Below, piece after piece: positions 1 to 12,403 of a stretch of 64,000 bases of DNA. Both the position numbers and the translations under genes were made by a program. This DNA comes from Telopea speciosissima (taxonomy: Eukaryota > Streptophyta > Magnoliopsida > Proteales > Proteaceae): positions 10,615,563 through 10,679,562 of the forward strand of contig NC_057922.1 in assembly GCF_018873765.1 (NCBI RefSeq), written 5' to 3'. The notes beneath the pieces were generated by a model. That model ran no database searches, was not told where the DNA came from, and was given only the letters and a program-made list of their open reading frames with translations. Numbering within the stretch: the first letter of the stretch is position 1; each line of letters starts with the position of its first letter.

Positions 1-79
1 AGCAACATCCTTTTTTATGATAATTTTTTTCTTACTGGACTTTGACTGCAAGTTGATCTCTCTTCTTATTCCACTACAG

Positions 80-3000
80 AGAAGGGAACCCTTCTCCATA
101 ATGTCTATCATAAAGAGCCCAATGGGTCTGATGGTTGGCTTCATGCTGGTTGTTGTATTTCTCATGCCAAAACTAATGGAGAACATGGGTACTGTATTCC
201 TAAACTTGATTCTTTTATTCCTTTCAGTGTTGTTCTGAATGCTTGGTTACTCAACTTGGGGCTGACCTGGATTGATTCAGTCCAGGGAGGATTTAGTGTA
301 AGTTCTGCGTTCAGAACTTCATTTAATCTAAGTCATGCTTATGCCTAACAGTGGGTAGATTGCCCAACTGGGCCTAGTGCAGTGGCCCTCCTGAGTTTGA
401 CTGGTGACTGGGTCCAGGCTTATGTCACTTATGAGGGATATTTACACCAGGCGGCTAACAGAACGTCCAAATTTTTTTTTTCACCTGCTACTGGTGTACA
501 TGTGCAGCAGAAATGGAGTGACCCTCGAAAGCAATTGGGTCACACTCACCTGCTACTGGTGTACATGTGCAGCAGAAATGGAATGACCCTCGAAAGCAAT
601 TGGGTCACACTTTAGGAAGCTCTTAGTTCAAATATTTTGAATCAATTCTGACCATTCTGTTTGTATGTGTGGGGTGAGGGGATTTATCGTTCAAAAAGTT
701 TCACGTCTGGCATCAGTCCACCTCATTGTGGAAGATGTTATAGGTGCAACCCATATTTTTGGTTCTAAATTAACTCAACTCAGCCTTATCCCAACTAAAT
801 GGGACCAGCTACATGTATCTTTTTTTATTCATTCAGCTCTATTCAAAACCATTCATGTTACTAGTCCTAAGCTATGCATGTCTTTCCGCGCCAACTTCTC
901 CTAGAGTCATTCTAGCCTACCCCTGGCTCTTTTATCTCCTTCGATCTGAGTCAAATCACCCCTTCATACTAGAGCACCCAAAGGCCTCCCTTGTACATGT
1001 CAATGCCTCCTCAAACTACTTTCTCGCAACTTATCATGTATTGGAGCTACTATCAAATTAGCTCTTATTTGTTCATTCCTCATCTTATTTTTTCTAGTTT
1101 TCCCACTCATCCACCTCAACATCCTCATTTCAGCGCCACTAAGTTGGTTCATTTGTTGTTTCTTCATTGTCCAACATTCAGCTCTATTCCATACATCATA
1201 GGTTGGTTGTATAACCATCCTATAAAATTTTCCTTTAAGCTTTAAAAGAATACGTCAATCACGCAACACTCCAGATGCACCCCTCCACTTCATCCACCCA
1301 ATTTTAATTCTTTGTGCAAAGTCATTCTCTATCTCTCCTTTATTTATGATAAAACCTAGGTACCTAAAATTTCCAATTTGCTGTATCTCACTATCATCAA
1401 TTTTTTTCCACAATTTTTAATCCTATTGTTACTAAAGTTACACACCATATACTTTGTTTTTGTACTACTTATCTTAAAATCTTTTGATTCCAAGGCTGAT
1501 CTCCATAACTCTGACTTTGCATTTCTCCCTGCTTTTGTTTCATCCACCGAAACAATATCATTAGTAAAATATATGCTAAGGGATCTGATTTTGAATGTCT
1601 CGAGTCAGCCCATCTATAATTAGTGCAAACAAATACAGGTTTTTAGCTGATCCTTGATGTAATCCAATTATAATTGAGAATTGAATACCATGTCCCCCCA
1701 CAGTTCTTACACTAGTCACTTCACCATTATAGATGTTTTCAACTATGTCCACATATTTACTCGAAACACTTGTCAAATTAACTAACTAAGAATTCTATTA
1801 TAAGCCTATTTTAAGTCAATAAAGACTATATGGAGATCCTTCTTATATTCTCTAAATTTTTTCATTATCTCCTTAGCAAATAAATGGTTTTTGTGTGTGA
1901 TCTTCCTGGCATAAAACTAAATTGGTTATTCAAAATATTAGTTTCTTGTCTCAGGTGGGTTTCAATTATTCGCTCCCATAATTTTATAATATGGCTCTTA
2001 ACGTTTATTCTGCTATAGTTACTACAACTTTGCATATCATCTTTATTTTTAAAAATTGGAATCACAATGCTTCTCGTCCATTCATCTGGCATTTTTCTTG
2101 TTCCCATTATCTTGTTAAACAATTTAGCCAAGTTATTCCATAAATTCCTAAACTCTTCCACACCTCTACTAGGATACCATCTGGATCTACTGCTTTACCT
2201 ATTTTCATCTTATTTAAAGCTTCATTTACTTTAGATACCCTAATTTTTTGTATATATCTAGGATTTGTGATGCGGAACCCAGCTCACAAAACCCTATTTG
2301 GGTTCACTATGAGCCCATCTAATTGTATAGTACCCAAAAATAGAATGAAAATGGCAATTCTGTAAAATATATCGAAGGTAACAAATGGGCTGGTGGCAGA
2401 ATTGTATTAATCAGGATATTAGAGAGGAACTTGGTATGTAAAAGAAGAGGGGATACAAAGGGGATGACTATTTATTGTGTAGGGATACAGTTGGAAGGAA
2501 AACAAAAATAAGGATAAAAAGGGAGGGCAAGAAAAGAAATTTAAAAAAAAAAATAACTCTAAAAGAAAACCCATGAATGGAAGTTATCTTCAACCTTCTA
2601 ACCAAACCAGGAGGTGGAAAACTGGAGAGGATTCAGGTGTGTGAACTCCACCCAAGCTCCGGTTAAGCTGAAATATTGGGATATGGCTCCCAACCCAAAG
2701 GCCCGTCGACTACAACTACTGGTCACCCAAACAGCATAGAAAGAAGGAGGATTGAAACCTGAAACTAGAACCTGGCAGTAGAAGAAGAAGCAGGTCTGAA
2801 CTCAACTCTGCAATTCACTACTCCAACCGGATTTGGGGCTCAAACTCAGCAGGATGGGTGACCCTAAGATAAGTAAATGATTCCTAAATTCTGAGGACAG
2901 AAGAAGAGGAATTAAAGAGATCGCTGATAATGCTTGGGCAGCAAATCACATCAGAACAGAACAGAAATATAGCATAACAGGGAAAGAAGGAAAATATATA

Positions 3001-4144
3001 AGAAGAAGAAGACAAATGAGGGAAGAAAACTAGATCGGGGGGAACAAAGTGAGGGTTCACACAGGCCACATAGGTACTCAAACAATAATCAATATCATTT
3101 CATTATCAAATCTGAGTTCGTTGGTTACATTGCTTGCATATATAAAGAAAAAATAAGACTCCCAATAATCTAAAACTATAATGGAATCAAACTCTTAAGA
3201 CTAAAAGCGGAATAGAACTCTACCACTTCATAGCCTATTCAAATTAAAACAAAAGATTACAAGATAAATCCAAATGAATAAACTACTAATTTCCTATCAA
3301 ACCCAAACAGGTTCGGCCCTGTCCCGGGAATTGCTCCTGCATCAATTTGTGGTTTCTTAATGGTTATTATAACCTTTTAAAACACTTTTACTTGTATTGT
3401 TTTCATTTATTAAGCTATAGAAATAGTTTTTCCACCTCTCTTTAATCTCCTCATTACTTAATAATACATTACTATCTTCACTTTTAATCTATCTAATATG
3501 GTTGAGAGCTCTACTCTTTCTGTTCCTCCTTTTAGCTAGTTTATAAATATCTTTTACTCCTTTGTGCTTAAATTGTTATAGAGATCCTCATATTTCTTGG
3601 TCCTTGCCTTTCCTATCTCCAAAACCGTGTCCTCCATGGATTCTTTCATAACCTTTACTACCTCTTCCAACATGTCCATTTAGATCACCCTCTATAATAA
3701 TCTTTTCTCCTTGACTAATTCCTTAAACTAATTTATATGTGTTCTCAAAATTGTTTGTTAGTATTTTCATTTAATCTGATTTAGGGTGGTATGCACAAAT
3801 TAATATTGGTTACCTAACACAAGTTTTGTAGATATTATTCTATCAATAATTTTGAATATTTGTGATACTGTTCTGTGTACTATTTGTCATTTGTAAGAAA
3901 TTTAGAAGGGTTCTTAATGTTATTCAACAGGCTGCCACTTCTGCTTACTAAACTTAGACTTGTGCGGCTTGCACTATGGATCTCAAAGATGGGATAATCT
4001 TTTTAATTGAGTGCTATTAGTGATCATATCATTCTACCTGTTTTATTGTCAGATCCTGAAGAAATCAAGCGAACTCAAGAAGAAATGAGGAGCCAAGGGG
4101 TTCCTTCCCTTGCAAACTTGTTGCCAGGAGCTGCAAGGAGCTGA
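80..4144 (+). CDS. EMC7: ER membrane protein complex subunit 7, last two exons (partial)
   Basis: Only the 3' end of the gene is inside the window. Exon 80-188 follows a CACTACAG acceptor and encodes REPFSIMSIIKSPMGLMVGF, then a hydrophobic stretch and MPKLMENM. Intron 189-4052 splits an Asp codon (G|AT). Exon 4053-4144 encodes DPEEIKRTQEEMRSQG, then VPSLANLLPGAARS and a TGA stop. The hydrophobic segment followed by MENMDPEE and a short acidic/basic tail is the C-terminus I know from EMC7. In that family the protein has a lumenal beta-sandwich, one membrane anchor and a cytosolic tail, and works in the EMC insertase for tail-anchored and multipass proteins. Joining the two exons restores the motif exactly, which supports the splice calls. 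The 3.9-kb intron is filled by transposons described separately. Start codon and upstream exons lie outside the window. Confidence 0.85.
481..610. repeat. Two-copy 65-bp tandem duplication in the EMC7 intron
   Basis: Copies 481-545 and 546-610 both begin TCACCTGCTACTGGTG and differ by one visible base (GGAGTG versus GGAATG). The near identity suggests a recent duplication. It lies in intronic sequence and codes for nothing recognisable. Confidence 0.85.
765..3880 (-). mobile_element. RTE-clade LINE remnant, interrupted by an LTR insertion
   Basis: On the minus strand, broken reading frames resemble an RTE-type LINE. An endonuclease-like piece lies near 3.8-3.6 kb (ICAYHPKSD). Reverse-transcriptase pieces lie at about 2161-1865 (RKMPDEWTRSIVIPIFKNKD, SFMPGRS) and 1776-1576 (GLHQGSA), with the C-terminal AEMRMLRWMSGKTRKNKMR region near 1140-1060. 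The low-coordinate end carries the RTE-type 3' tail, which reads on the plus strand CAGCCTTATCCCAACTAAAT. The element runs antisense inside the EMC7 intron, is split by the solo LTR at 2268-3344, and has many frame breaks, so it is inactive. Two further copies of the family occur at 41.4-42.2 kb and 56.0-56.3 kb. Exact ends are approximate. Confidence 0.75.
2268..3344 (-). mobile_element. Solo LTR inserted into the LINE
   Basis: A 1,077-bp block starts TGATGC and ends GCATCA, a 6-bp perfect inverted terminus with the usual TG...CA. It is flanked by a 5-bp target duplication, ATTTG, at 2263-2267 and 3345-3349. Removing it rejoins the LINE. There is no coding core, so this is the single LTR left by recombination. 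A TATATA stretch near 3138-3142 suggests the LTR promoter faces the minus strand, but orientation is an inference. The family (Ty3 or Ty1 type) cannot be told from the LTR alone. It is younger than the LINE it entered. Confidence 0.8.
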
Positions 4145-6230
4145 GACTAATTCAAATCGCCTATAAGAGAGGACTTCTTCTAAGTCTGGAAGCCCATGTA
4201 CTGAAAGGAGTGTCGATCAAGGCCCTAATGTGAACCGAAATGATTCTTCTCACAGATGTGGTTTTACTCACATTTCATTTCGAACCTATTGCTGTAAATT
4301 TGTATCATGGTTTTGTTGAATTATATGTATCCTCTTATCCAGAGGTTGAAATATTAAAATTTTCCTCTCAAACATGATTGTATACCACAACAAAATCATG
4401 AATGTTTTATCTGGAGAGGTGTCTACTTGAGTATGATGGTGCTATATGAGATGCATGAAATTATTCTGTTTTTACATTAACAAAAAAGAAAGAAAAAAAA
4501 TGAAATTCCTCTTTCCCATTCAGACTATCTTGCCCAACTGTTCAAAACATGAAGGCTGTCTTGTTGGAAGCTCCCGAGCATAGCAGAGTTTCCTAATCAT
4601 TTCTGCTAGGGCATGCTTGCTTTGAACTGAAGTTAGTGTAACTGAGGTACAATCAACAAATGTTTTGCACTTTTCATCCAAGCTAACGCCCTATGGAAAA
4701 GTTTCTCATTCTATATTTTCATTTTCATTTTCTTTTCTTTCACAACACTGAAATTTTTATTACATTTCTCATAAAAAAATTTTGCTTACAACTTAAATGT
4801 TGCATTAAGAACACACTTAACGAATAAGTGTCACTTCGTTGTTTGTGATATTTTCAGTCCAGGACTTGAGGCAATTGTTATTGTTAACAAGTTTATCTGT
4901 GTTTTCTTACTTTCCCTTTCATTGTAATTGGAAATTTTGATCTAAATCAAGAAGGAAACCAGAAGACAACTGTTATCGCAATTGATTAGAGTACTCTACC
5001 AATACAGTGCAGGTTCCCAATAGGTAATGGGTTTGACTATCCTCTCCTCTCTTCACCTTGTGCCTTAAGGCACCCCTCTCCCCCCTCCCCTTCCCCCCAC
5101 ACCCCAACACTGCCACCACTTTTATTCTCTAGTAGCTGTGGTAAAAATCCCCATGGGACACTATAAGATACGTAGAGGGAGGGGGGGGGGTTGAGAATAA
5201 AACTAGGGAGAACCAAGTTCAAGCCTGGACTATGCCCAATCAACGGGTTTTCTAGGTGGGCTAGGTCTTCTGTTCCAAAACTGAACCGGGTATATTACGT
5301 GCATCGGCTTTCAAGAGTGTTTTTATTTTATTGTAATGTATTAGTGTGTGGGGAATTGTATTGAGTCAGCATGGAGTTATCTGTTCCTTTATTAGGGAGT
5401 TATATATCAACATGGTAGGTAGAAGTTATTAGAGAAAAGTGGGAAGCTTAGTTGTACTAGGTAGTTAGTTATAATATTATTATATGGCTATTTAAACATT
5501 GTTAGACGTAATGAAAAGATAAAGTTTGAATACCTAAAATATCTCTTAGGGAGAAGAGATGCGAAGAGGTTCGGCATATCACCACCAAGTAAGTATAGTT
5601 CCTAAAACCTCAGTAGCCTGGGTTTTGGGCATCTCATATAAAAAGGGTAAACCTTTTTGAAGGAAGACGCGTGAAGTGAACATCATACATAATCCAAAAA
5701 GAAAAGATAAAAAAACCTTAAAAACTCTACGCACCAAACCACTTTGAAAGAAGGAAGGAAGGAAGAGAGAGGACTCCCCACGACTAAGGAGTCTTTTTTT
5801 TTTTAAATAAAATTCCCAAAAGATAACACAGATTGGGGGGCGTTAACTTCTTTTTGGATCCTTGACCGTAACGGTTTCGATCATTCCAACAAAAGTTTTC
5901 TCTTACGAAATCTATAAAATCTAGTGGATGGTAGTACTCATGAGTCTTTCATGTGAGGTGTCAAGCCACACGTCTGAGTCACGAAAAGAAGGAAACGGGT
6001 GAGAACAATCTTAATATTTTTATCAAAAAAAAAAGCAACAATCTCAATCGTGCTGTCTTGTTCTGCTTATGCTGTTCAGACACAGGATTACGCACAATGA
6101 TCGTCTTATCCCCACTTGAATAAGATGTTCAGACAAAGATAAGGCGGTCAATGCAGCCGTCTTATGTCTGTGTAGCACGACAGCGTCGTAGAAGATCTGG
6201 ATCTATATATGAGTTCTCTCTCTCTCTCAA

Positions 6231-6335
6231 AATAAGACACATGTCCACAGGGTATAAGTGACTGTCGTGCTCTCTCTCTCTCTCTCTGTGGAAATACGAC
6301 ACATGTCCAGAGGATATAAGTGACTATCGTGATCT
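6231..6335. repeat. Imperfect tandem duplication with CT tract
   Basis: A unit of about 62 bp, GACACATGTCC-A-AGG-TATAAGTGACT, is present starting at 6236 and again at 6298. The copies are joined by a CT run at about 6271-6287. Another CT run lies just upstream at 6216-6228. The duplication probably arose by slippage or unequal exchange around the CT tracts. Confidence 0.65.
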
Positions 6336-6671
6336 GATCAATGCATCGTCTGATCATCCAAGCAAGGTCAATTCCAGGTTTCCAGGTCCAAGATATACAT
6401 TTAGGTGGGGCCCGTCATGTAGTTTTGAGCGAGTGTGGGTAGCCGTGTGGGGGGACCAAATTTTGGCTTCTTTTGCTGACTTGGGAAGGTGAGAGACTGA
6501 GAGGAGAGGAGGAGTCCTTTTCCTTTGAGACTTATATCTATATGCGTTATAGATATTTCTTTCGTTTGTGTGATCTGGTTTTATGGACCGACCTACTCAT
6601 AGTCTCATACATAAGCTATCCATAGATGGAGGTTGAGGGATCTGTTATTTATATTACATGGTATGTCTGAT

Positions 6672-6835
6672 GCATGGATTGAGGTATCGGTATCAGATCC
6701 GTCGGTTGATACCTGATCGATCCTAGATCAGGTACTGGTATTGGATCAATGGTAAAATCATTAAAAAAAAATAAAATAAAATAAAATTGATTGACCCTAG
6801 CCGATATTGATATTTCAATCCCTGGCCTGATGAGG
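6672..6835. repeat. Small foldback (MITE-like) element
   Basis: Left end GCATGGATTGAGGTATCGG and right end GATATTTCAATCCCTGG are imperfect inverted repeats. Between them are GTATC/GATAC-rich arms and an A-rich middle. The same GGTATCGG...CGATACC character recurs near 36,150-36,340. This fits a decayed miniature inverted-repeat element. No target duplication was identified. Confidence 0.45.
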
Positions 6836-6860
6836 ATTGAAATTTTGTAATGGGAGAATG

Positions 6861-6963
6861 TTCTTTGTGCTGCAACGCAGCCTATGCCCAGATAGGAGGG
6901 TAGGATGGTCATTGCACCCACCCCCATGTGCCTGAGTGCAGGCTGCACTACGGCAGAGAGAAC
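6861..6963. repeat. GTTCT-ended foldback element
   Basis: The left arm GTTCTTTGTGCTGCAACGCA is matched in inverted order by the right arm ending TGCACTACGGCAGAGAGAAC. GC content is well above the flanks. It appears related to elements at 12,672, 14,334 and 25,922 by its GTTCT...AGAAC ends and a shared GGTCATT..AC.CCCCCC core. No target duplication was clear. Confidence 0.5.
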
Positions 6964-8433
6964 AGCACCCCCAAAACGTATTTCCAAAGGCCTCTTATTT
7001 ACATGTCAAATCTCAGTTAAATTGAAACTTTCTTTTAATAATTCAAGAGTACTATCAAGAAAGCGCGTGACAATAATTGAGAGTTTACATGAATTAATTT
7101 AATTATGAAATTGTGGCAAGTGGTTAATCTAAACGATTCTGTAAAATATCCATTGGTTATAATATAATTGCCACATCATAATTCCTATAGTACAACTATA
7201 AGTGGATCACCCATAAATACCCTACCCTACAAGGAGGACCAACCATAAAACTGATTTAAGTGAAAGGCTAAAAGGGGCATACTAATAAAAGATTTGTGTG
7301 CCCTAGGCCATATCCTATGTCCTAACTATCCTAAGCTGAGAGACCCTTTTGAAGTTGGGATGTTGTGGTTGGGTATGTTTTTGTTGCATGGTTTTGAAAC
7401 TCGGATCAGAATCAGATGAATTGACCAAGTTGACTCAGAATCAACTGGGGGAAGATTCTGATTAAAACTGAATCTGACCGAGTCAGACCGAGTTCGGGAG
7501 AGTCTGACCAAGTCCAACCGATCCCTAACAAGTTGACACGGAATCGATGGAGACTGATTCAATACACCCAATTCCAAGTTTTAAGACCTTGCTTTGTTGT
7601 AGCTTGTGATTTCCTTGTTCAATGAAATATTGAACATTAAAAAAATAAATAGAAAATAAAAGTAAAAAAGATGCGTTCGCCATGTTTCCTCTATTGGATG
7701 GTTTCAAAATACACATAACGTTAACTTGCAATCTTCCCTCCAAACTTTTGAAAATTATTTTAGAAACACAAAAAAATGTTAAGAGAGAAAACTCCCAAGC
7801 AACCCACCACACAAAGTAGTCACACACTCAACCTGTCTTTCTAATAAAAAACATAAGAGGCTAGGATTGCTGTTGTGAAAATCCCATAACAGGTTTACTG
7901 TTTTGAAACGATTCTGAAATATGGATGCTGAATTTGAAACTCAATCAGCATCCAGTTCGGGATCAGTTTGATATCATCATAGTGGAGACATGTTGGATGA
8001 ATAGTTTGATATAATTGCATTTGCCGACGAAAAATAGAAGGTTGCGAGTTAGATCCCATTTGAAGGATAGGTATCATCCATCAATATCAGAAAACTTTCA
8101 CATCAAACAGTGGATAAATCAGCAGGAAAATATAATGTACAGTTCTAACAAACTAAGCAGAAAACCAAGGTAACTCAGGAAGTTGGGTCTACAATAGATT
8201 CAGAATTCACATTCATCATACAAATACCCTTCTCCTCCTAAGGGACCCAAAGCACACTAACCCTAGTGGGGAATAAAAAGAGGAAGAGAGAAAAAAGAAA
8301 AACACTTGAGACTACTTATGGAAATATTTACAAGATTTATTAGCAAACATTGCCACTTAAGGCCAAAGAATAATTCAATACCAGCTGTACATGGCACATG
8401 AGTAGGACTTGTCCCACTGGAAGATGGATTTAA

Positions 8434-11289
8434 TTAGATTGGGTATGAGAATGATGAAGTCAGTGGATAAGGAATGCTGGTTAAGGGGCCGCGTTGACGT
8501 GTAAGATCATGAATGTCCCTTACAATGTTGAACACAGCATCTGGTTGTGCTAGCTTCACCGCATTCTCTGACATCTTCTTGAGTTCTTCTGTTTTGGAAT
8601 CGAACCACTCAGCGACGAGGTTAGCTGTTTCCTTTGGGCTACGAGAGAAGACACCAGCGCCATTGTCTACCACGTAAGGGATATTGCCAACTTCCTGCCA
8701 TAATTCCAAATGAAGAAAGGACACAATATCAATAATACATCCACAATGTAGTTAACAAAGCAATTCATTTTAGTTTTCCATGGAAGTCTTGAAATATCAG
8801 AATGTGTAAAGCAATTCATTTTCAAATGGATTAAATAAATGGATACTGCTTTTTTAGTCTACATTCTCAACTGATAAAATTGTACTAAATTTTTCAAATT
8901 TTTGGTTAGGGCCAACCAGGTTATCAGCATTTAACACTGACCTGTCCTGGGATGAAGTCATTGAGGATAATGGGAAGCCCCCTTATCAAAGCCTCAGCAA
9001 TTGTACCAGGCCCAGCCTATAAAAACCAAAATCAAAATAAAAACCATGAGCTTGAGAACTAGGAATTAATGAAATATGAGAACAAACATTCAGGAACATC
9101 AGAAGTGAGTAACATACTTTAGTAATAATACAGTCACAAGCACCCATCCATTTTTGCATCTGGGTCTCGAACCCTCTTATCTGCAATAACAAAGTTGTAA
9201 AGAGTTTTAAATGGGCAACCGTAATAATGATTTCATTTTAATAATGGACTATGATTTTGGTTTTGTATTCATTAAAGAAGCAAATGTATCACCTTCACAG
9301 GGACATTCCATTCGATTGATTCCAAGGTAGAGGCAAGGGATTTATTACGGCCACATATAATAACAATTTGTCCCATTGGCTTTCCAAGCTCTTCATTAAA
9401 CAATGCTTCTTCAAGAGCTTTTGCAGTTTTCTCCACAGGACCCATCCCTTCACCACCTCCCATCAGCAATACAGCAGGTAACCCAAGGTCCATATCCAAC
9501 TCTTTTCTTAACTTATCCTGTATAATGGAAAGGGAAAACAAAGAGAGAGTATCTAAAATCATAATTCCACACAACTTTCAAATTGGTTTTCTTCCCATCA
9601 AAAATGAAAAAAAAAAAAAGTTTGGTCGTAAGCTGTCAGTCCCAAAGGCAAACCTTAGAAAGAATTGCTCGACAGAAGGAGGGTCGAATGGGCAAGCCAA
9701 ATACACGGATCTGAGAGGACTCTAGACCATCTAGCAACGCCCTCTTGGCTACCTCCTCTGAGGGACAGTAGCACCTAGTCACACTGGTATGAAACCTGGA
9801 TAAAATAAGAAATTTCAGCTTTAAAATCTGTGTAAGCTAATTGAATAGGGAATGCAAAATGAATCTAAAAAGCCTTGAACTTTTACCAAGTGGGATGACA
9901 GGTATTGAGGTCTGTAATGACTGTAACAAATACCACTTTCTTCTGAAGGCCTTGCCATTTAAGTACCCACAGAGGAATATGTTGCATGAGAGGATGAACA
10001 CTAATGATAATGTCTGGTTTATACTCCATCAGACCAGCCTCCACCTCTCTTCAATTGCAAAATATGGAGAAGTTAGAGAGACAGTAAGATATAAAAAATT
10101 ACTTTGAATCTAATTCACAGGTCTCCACAACTCTGGACTTTCAGTATTCACATTGGTGATAAATGGGGAAGACATGTGAAATTGAAATGTCAGATTAGAA
10201 AGAAACAATGTAGAGCTTTTAATGACAAGTATGGAAGCTAAACCAGTGCACCAGAGCAGCTACTCTGGAAATTGTGTAATATCTAATTGTAGACGAGAAG
10301 AAATGACAAAATCGTGGTAGTTTTGTCAGATAGGTAGAGAGGGGCCAGAATGGGAAGAGAAGGAACTTACTTGGCATAGAAGGCAGCCATGGCTGCTAGA
10401 TATACACAGTGAATCCATCGAGGGGAGGTACTGTGGAATGCAACCTTCCAGAGCCGTACGTGTTTCACCATGAATTTATATGATCTCTCCATGTCGTTTA
10501 ACGGCCAGCCAGTGTACTCTTTCCACACATCCTTAATAATTATCTGAAATAAACAATAAAACAAATAAGTTTAGAAGAACTAAACTAGAACCTTGAATAA
10601 TCAGAGAGACAAAAGGGAAAACAAAAGGAGACTTTGGGATTTATTTGATCTGCTTTAATTAGAAACAACCACCATTGAAACAGCCCATATGAGCACAGGG
10701 ACAAATACAAACAGAAAAATTCAAAAATCAATCACATTAGAGGCACTTAAATTAAAAGGAATATTAAAGTATCGGTGGGAAATTTTAAAAAAAATACAGA
10801 GACGATTCATGCTTCTTCCTCCTCCTTTTCTTTCTTAGGAAGAAGAATAAACTGTACAAAATGGAAAACAAAGAATTCGGAGAAGACAAAAGAGTTTCCA
10901 AAATAAATAGCATAAACAGCCAAGGAGCAGAAAAGGAACTTTAAGAAACAGAACATAACATTAAGAGCTAAATAGAGACAAGTTCAAAAGAAAACAATAT
11001 CAAGAAAAACCAATCAAAATTCAAAACCCATTACCCTGTATTCATCCCCGAATTCCAACCTAAACGCATCCCTGATTGCTTCAGCAGAAGCTCGATGCCC
11101 ACCACCAGTATCACTCATCAAAATCAATACATTCTTGGTCCTCTCAGCTCCGATCTGCACAAGCTCCGTTGTTCCTTCATCCTCCAAACAACCGTAAGAA
11201 CACTTCTTCTGTTGACTATAATGGCCTCCGACACTCTGAAATAAAGTATCTCTGATGGATCTCCTCGGAGACACCACTGACATAACCAT
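8434..11289 (-). CDS. MGD2: Monogalactosyldiacylglycerol (MGDG) synthase, type B
   Basis: Eight exons on the minus strand: 11289-11035, 10543-10371, 10048-9887, 9795-9654, 9517-9293, 9180-9118, 9016-8942 and 8694-8434. All junctions are GT-AG and stay in frame, giving 451 aa. The enzyme moves galactose from UDP-Gal to diacylglycerol to make MGDG, the main plastid lipid. Visible motifs are [19 protein letters not shown] (about residue 55), [12 protein letters not shown]-like [49 protein letters not shown] of the GT28 C-domain, and [20 protein letters not shown]. Only about 50 residues precede the catalytic core and there is no long transit peptide, which matches type-B enzymes (MGD2/MGD3, outer envelope, phosphate-starvation linked) rather than MGD1. 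I chose the start [12 protein letters not shown] because the frame further upstream encodes an implausible hydrophobic run over the duplicated leader. MGD2 versus MGD3 cannot be separated. Confidence 0.92.
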
Positions 11290-11442
11290 ATCTGTTAATT
11301 CCCACTCAAACCCCCAAACTAAAAACAGAGCCCAACAGACCCAGTTCACCACCTGTGTCAAACTCCAGAAAAGGACACCCAGTTTTGCGTTTTGCGAGCA
11401 GAAGCAAAATCTACTCCAATGGAAGAGACAGGATCGAAGAGA

Positions 11443-11697
11443 GAAACCGTAGAGTTGAGTTTGAGGGGACTGGAACAAGCTTTGTGAGAGGTAAAGAAAG
11501 ATTTTTGTACAGAACAAAGCCAGCGCAAACGACGGGTAAAGATTCTCAAATGATTCCGGTATACTCAGGGGAAACCGTAGAGTTGAGTTGCAGGGAATGG
11601 AACGAACGAGCTATGTGAGAGGAAGAGAAGTGATTTTTGTAGAGACCAAGGCCGGCGGAAACGGCGGGTAAAGATTCCTCGAATGATTCCGGTATTC
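11443..11697 (-). repeat. 128-bp tandem duplication in the MGDG synthase leader
   Basis: Two diverged copies, 11443-11570 and 11571 to about 11697, each start GAAACCGTAGAGTTGAGT. Both contain GATTTTTGTA-AGA, CGACGGGTAAAGATTC (CGGCGGGTAAAGATTC in copy 2) and AATGATTCCGGTAT. They lie 150-410 bp upstream of the MGDG synthase start codon, probably in its 5' UTR or core promoter. The copies differ at many sites, so the duplication is not very recent. Confidence 0.75.
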
Positions 11698-12124
11698 TGA
11701 GGGGTTCGCCTGGAATTTCTAGCCGCTTGATTCGCATATTTTTTTTGGAAATTCGAATGTTCTGACCTACCCATAAGAACCCATCCTTAAGCCCTCCAAC
11801 AAAGTTTTTACATGGAATTATTTTTTTAAAATTTTATTATTGGTAGTGAATAGTGTGGGGCCCAGTTAATTTTCAAGGAATATTATCTGAGCTGGCAAAA
11901 AAGAGATTTTTGAAGGACTTTCGTTCTCCAGCCTTCAAAGTTCCAAGCTTCCTGTGTAATATTCCTTCCAAGTTCCAAGTTAACTACTTGATGCCTTTTA
12001 CAAGTTACACCTATAGAGCCGGAGAAGGCACTTTTCCTTGGTCCCCAAGTTCCATGTTTCAAATAAAGGTCCAACTGTGTTGGTTGAAAATGACCCAATT
12101 TACCTTTTGTAAATGTAGTTTATG

Positions 12125-12194
12125 TGGGTGTTGGGCTTCTTACTGGGCCTAGGCCATACCTATTTGGGCTTAAGTTAGAGAAGCCCAAACACCC
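12125..12194. repeat. Short inverted repeat (hairpin)
   Basis: Arms TGGGTGTTGGGCTTCT (12125-12140) and AGAAGCCCAAACACCCA (12178-12194) are almost perfectly complementary around a 37-bp loop that itself contains GGGCCTAGGCC. It could be the end-to-end remnant of a small foldback element. It is unlikely to be a microRNA precursor, because the arms are only about 16 bp. Confidence 0.6.
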
Positions 12195-12403
12195 ATCATC
12201 TTAAATTAGCCCTTATATCTTGGGACATAATTATTGCTCATATTGTACGAAGTCGATAATATCTTTCCCGTTGTTCCTGATGCCCATACCTAAGCACCCA
12301 CAACTATCTATGAAGAATTCCTTATTCTCTTGAGGAAATTGTAATAATTTGTCATTGAGTTTTTCTTTTTTTTTTCTTGTCTCACATGGCCATATTTATA
12401 TCA

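Larger units (their letters stand above)
4145..8433. other. Intergenic region between EMC7 and MGDG synthase
   Basis: The two genes converge here. The first few hundred bases are presumably the EMC7 3' UTR, with AT-rich sequence and AATTATATG-like stretches near 4.3 kb. A C-rich/G-rich patch lies at about 5065-5190, and CT microsatellites with a tandem duplication at 6216-6330. Two small foldback elements are listed separately. Low-complexity GACTCGG/CCGAGTC-type sequence sits at 7390-7550. Open frames here are short and look like nothing known. I see no gene. Confidence 0.6.

Noticed and set aside
5037-5243. 68-aa Gly/Pro-rich minus-strand frame
   Set aside because: It comes from a C-rich/G-rich simple patch and has no similarity or gene context.
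11290-11517. Longer N-terminus for MGDG synthase beginning [10 protein letters not shown]
   Set aside because: The frame is open upstream but runs through the duplicated leader, is unlike family N-termini and would place an odd hydrophobic segment first. [12 protein letters not shown] at 11289 is the better start.
11358-11774. Several short antisense frames over the MGDG synthase leader
   Set aside because: They resemble each other only because the underlying 128-bp block is duplicated; no family similarity.
12125-12194. MicroRNA precursor
   Set aside because: Arms of about 16 bp with a large loop are too short for a plant miRNA hairpin; better seen as a decayed foldback element.
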